A stretch of 64,000 bases of DNA from contig NZ_VNJI01000001.1 of assembly GCF_007786445.1 (NCBI RefSeq), positions 1 to 64,000 on the forward strand, in the 5' to 3' direction. Position numbers and translations under genes: made by a program. This DNA comes from Paenibacillus cremeus. GTDB lineage: Bacteria; Bacillota; Bacilli; Paenibacillales; NBRC-103111. Shown here piece after piece: positions 61,789 to 64,000 of the stretch (its first letter is position 1; each line of letters starts with the position of its first letter). Below the pieces are notes generated by a model. It had not been told where the DNA came from. It ran no database searches and saw only the letters and a list, made by a program, of their open reading frames with translations.

Positions 61789-62979
61789 ATGACAGAGAGT
61801 GTCATAGTCGGCGGGGCGCGGACCCCGTTCGGCAAATTCGGCGGCGCCCTGAAGGACGTGGACGCCGTCGCCTTAGGCGGGGCGGCGCTCCGGGCCGCCA
61901 TTGCGCGGTCCGCCGTGGATCCGGCCGAGATCGACGAAGTGATCATGGGCATGGTGCTGCAGGGCGGCGCAGGGCAAATCCCTTCGAGGCAGGCGGCCCG
62001 GCTCGCGGGTCTGGATTGGAGCGTGACCACGGAGACGGTCAATAAGGTGTGCGCTTCCGGCATGCGCAGCATTACGCTCGCCGACCAGATTATCCGCGCC
62101 GGCGACGCGGAGACGATCGCCGCCGGCGGCATGGAGAGCATGAGCCGTGCGCCGTACCTGCTGCCCAGCGCCCGCTGGGGGGCACGCATGGGCGATCAGG
62201 CGCTGGTCGACGCGATGATTCACGACGGCCTCCTGTGCGCGTTCGACAAGGTGCACATGATTGTGCACGGCAGCAGCGTGGCCGGCGAGTACGGCATCTC
62301 GCGCGAGTCCCAAGACGAATGGGCGCTGCGCAGTCACAGCCGGGCCATACGGGCGATCAGCCAAGGCATCTTCGCCGAAGAAATTGCCCCAATAACGGTC
62401 AGCATCGGCAAAAAAGCCGCCGTAACGATAGCCCAAGACGAAGGCCCGCGCCTGGACACGAGTCTGGAAAAGCTTGCAGCGCTTCCCCCGCTGTTCGTCC
62501 AGGACGGCACGATCACCGCGGGCAACGCTCCCGGCGTCAACGACGGCGCAGCAGCGCTCGTCCTCATGTCCCGCGCCAAGGCGGCCGCCAAGGGCTTAAA
62601 GCCGCTCGCGACCATCGTCGGCCATGCCTCCGTCGGCGAGCGGGCGCCCTACATCGCGACCACGCCGGCGCTGGCCATCCAGAAGCTGCTGCGGCAAACC
62701 GCAATCCCGCTCGCGCAGATCGACCGCTTCGAGGTGAACGAAGCCTTCGCGTCGGTGGCGCTGACCAGCGGGCAGCTGCTCGGCTGGGACCCCGAGAAGG
62801 TCAACGTGAACGGCGGCGCTATCGCGCTCGGCCATCCGATCGGCGCCAGCGGGACGCGGATCGTGCTCACGCTAATCCATGAGCTGCGCCGCATCGGCGG
62901 AGGCTTAGGAATTGCGGCAATATGCAGCGGGGCAGCACAGGGCGATGCCGTCCTGCTGCGAGTCGACGCCGACGCGTAA
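61789..62979 (+). CDS. Thiolase (acetyl-CoA acetyltransferase)
   Basis: A 396-residue enzyme that cleaves 3-ketoacyl-CoA with CoA. Nucleophile Cys88 lies in [29 protein letters not shown] holds the active-site His. The final Cys loop reads [10 protein letters not shown], where most thiolases have CGGGxG-type residues. GGAGGTGAG precedes the ATG. The length is typical. It lies between the E2 gene and the 3-hydroxyacyl-CoA dehydrogenase, as in mmgA-type operons, so it would complete butyryl-CoA oxidation. Confidence 0.95.
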   Translation: MTESVIVGGARTPFGKFGGALKDVDAVALGGAALRAAIARSAVDPAEIDEVIMGMVLQGGAGQIPSRQAARLAGLDWSVTTETVNKVCASGMRSITLADQIIRAGDAETIAAGGMESMSRAPYLLPSARWGARMGDQALVDAMIHDGLLCAFDKVHMIVHGSSVAGEYGISRESQDEWALRSHSRAIRAISQGIFAEEIAPITVSIGKKAAVTIAQDEGPRLDTSLEKLAALPPLFVQDGTITAGNAPGVNDGAAALVLMSRAKAAAKGLKPLATIVGHASVGERAPYIATTPALAIQKLLRQTAIPLAQIDRFEVNEAFASVALTSGQLLGWDPEKVNVNGGAIALGHPIGASGTRIVLTLIHELRRIGGGLGIAAICSGAAQGDAVLLRVDADA

Positions 62980-63016
62980 AATCGCGTAACCACATGGGAG
63001 GAGGCCAGCTAAAAAA

Positions 63017-63886
63017 ATGAGCAGCCCAAATGATCTTCCGCAAACGCTCATGGTCATCGGCGCAGGGCAAATGGGCAGCGGCATCGCGCAGGTGGCGGCC
63101 GCGTCGGGCATAACGGTGCTCCTGCACGATGTATCCGCATCATCGATTCAAAAAGGCCTGGCAGCGATCACCAAGCAGCTAAGCCGGAGCGTGGACAAGG
63201 GAAAGCTGACCGAGGAGCGCAAAGCGGAAATTCTCAGCCGCATTCAGCCCGCAGAGCAGCTGGAGCAAGCGGCTCAGGCCGAGCTCGTGATCGAGGCGGT
63301 CACCGAGCAGCTGGAGCTGAAGGCGTCGTTGCTGCGGCGGCTGGAGGAAATCTGCCCGCCTCAGGTGATTTTCGCCTCCAACACGTCCTCGCTTCCGATT
63401 ACCGAGCTTGCGGCTGTGACGGGGCGGCCTTCCCGGGTGATCGGGATGCATTTTATGAACCCGGTGCCGGTTATGCCTTTGGTGGAGGTCATCCGCGGTC
63501 TGGAAACGTCGCAGGACGTGTTCGAGGCGGTGCGTGCGCTGGCCATGCACATGGGCAAAACACCGGTGGAGGTGAACGATTTTCCCGGCTTTGTTTCGAA
63601 CCGGATCCTGATGCCCATGATTAACGAGGCGGTGTACACCGTGTACGAGGGGGTCGCAACGGCGGAGGCCGTCGATCAAGTGATGAAGCTGGGGATGAAC
63701 CATCCGATGGGACCGCTGGAGCTAGCGGATTTTATCGGGCTGGACACGTGCTTGTCGATCATGGACATTTTGTACGAGGGCTTCAAGGATCCGAAATACC
63801 GTCCATGTCCGCTGCTGCGCAAGTATGTGAAGGCCGGACGCTTGGGCCGCAAGACCGGTCAGGGCTTTTACAGGTACGACGGGTGA
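63017..63886 (+). CDS. 3-hydroxybutyryl-CoA dehydrogenase
   Basis: A 289-residue NAD-dependent enzyme oxidising 3-hydroxyacyl-CoA. Rossmann motif VIGAGQMGSGIAQVAA, catalytic His in GMHFMNPVPVMPLVEVIRG, and NDFPGFVSNRILMPMINEAV and HPMGPLELADFIGLDT in the C-terminal domain. The length is usual for the mmgB/Hbd type. GGGAGGAGG precedes the ATG. It follows the thiolase gene by 37 bp. Confidence 0.95.
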   Translation: MSSPNDLPQTLMVIGAGQMGSGIAQVAAASGITVLLHDVSASSIQKGLAAITKQLSRSVDKGKLTEERKAEILSRIQPAEQLEQAAQAELVIEAVTEQLELKASLLRRLEEICPPQVIFASNTSSLPITELAAVTGRPSRVIGMHFMNPVPVMPLVEVIRGLETSQDVFEAVRALAMHMGKTPVEVNDFPGFVSNRILMPMINEAVYTVYEGVATAEAVDQVMKLGMNHPMGPLELADFIGLDTCLSIMDILYEGFKDPKYRPCPLLRKYVKAGRLGRKTGQGFYRYDG

Positions 63887-63913
63887 GTGAGTTGACCAAA
63901 AAGGGGGGACGAG

Positions 63914-64000
63914 ATGGAAACGTGGAAGCAGGTCGATTGGCAGATGGTGACGTTTATCGGCTTCAGCTTGGTGAATGAGTATCTGTCTCATTTTCATCTA
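63914..64000 (+). CDS. Start of a protein cut by the window end
   Basis: ATG at 63914 follows AAAAGGGGGGACGAG and reads 29 codons (METWKQVDWQ..., ...NEYLSHFHL) to the last base. The frame is open. It probably continues the catabolic operon, but too little is visible to name a family. Confidence 0.7.
   Translation, partial: METWKQVDWQMVTFIGFSLVNEYLSHFHL

Overview
The window looks like chromosomal DNA of a Paenibacillus-type Firmicute. The GC content is moderate to high, and strong AGGAGG-type ribosome binding sites sit before ATG, GTG and TTG starts. Typical markers are several sugar-uptake systems with lipoprotein binding proteins but no ATPase of their own, large membrane-bound AraC regulators, proteins with copper-amine-oxidase-like N-terminal domains, S-layer homology (SLH) domains, a T-box leader, CcpA cre sites and GlnR/TnrA boxes. 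No rRNA, tRNA, transposase, phage or CRISPR array was seen. The genus is an inference.

Layout. 1-123 is a perfect CCCGT tandem repeat. 349-10407 is a carbohydrate module: two permeases, a binding lipoprotein flanked by two paralogous unknown proteins, an enolase-superfamily enzyme, a transmembrane AraC regulator and an aldo/keto reductase. 10465-15414 is nitrite assimilation: nirB-nirD-nirC plus a previously unlisted 34-residue ORF on the minus strand, diverging from a sirohaem methyltransferase, with one GlnR/TnrA-type box before each arm. 15478-19954 has an oxidoreductase and a T-box-controlled type-2 isoleucyl-tRNA synthetase. 20083-23638 has a small ArsR/SRPBCC operon with a promoter and likely operator, a monooxygenase-like protein and oligoendopeptidase F. 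23861-27411 holds two paralogous secreted proteins. 27554-37000 mixes AraC regulators, small proteins, a two-gene Gfo/Idh/MocA operon, a cell-wall amidase and an AraC-sulfatase pair.

37044-50876 is a second polysaccharide locus: two binding lipoproteins, a GH63-like glycosidase, two permeases and a 1953-residue SLH-anchored GH28-like protein. A 42-bp element, made of two direct half-sites 21 bp apart, lies before both the glycosidase and the second lipoprotein gene. It looks like an AraC-type operator.

51045-52063 holds DinB-like and VanZ-like genes. 52242-63886 is a catabolic run behind a perfect cre site: acyl-CoA dehydrogenase, citrate/methylcitrate synthase, fused isobutyryl-CoA mutase IcmF, branched-chain 2-oxoacid dehydrogenase E1alpha, E1beta and E2, thiolase and 3-hydroxyacyl-CoA dehydrogenase. 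Together they could turn branched-chain 2-oxoacids into acyl-CoAs, isomerise isobutyryl-CoA to butyryl-CoA, and oxidise that to acetyl-CoA. An enoyl-CoA hydratase and an E3 subunit are not in view. The last 87 bases start another gene that runs off the window.
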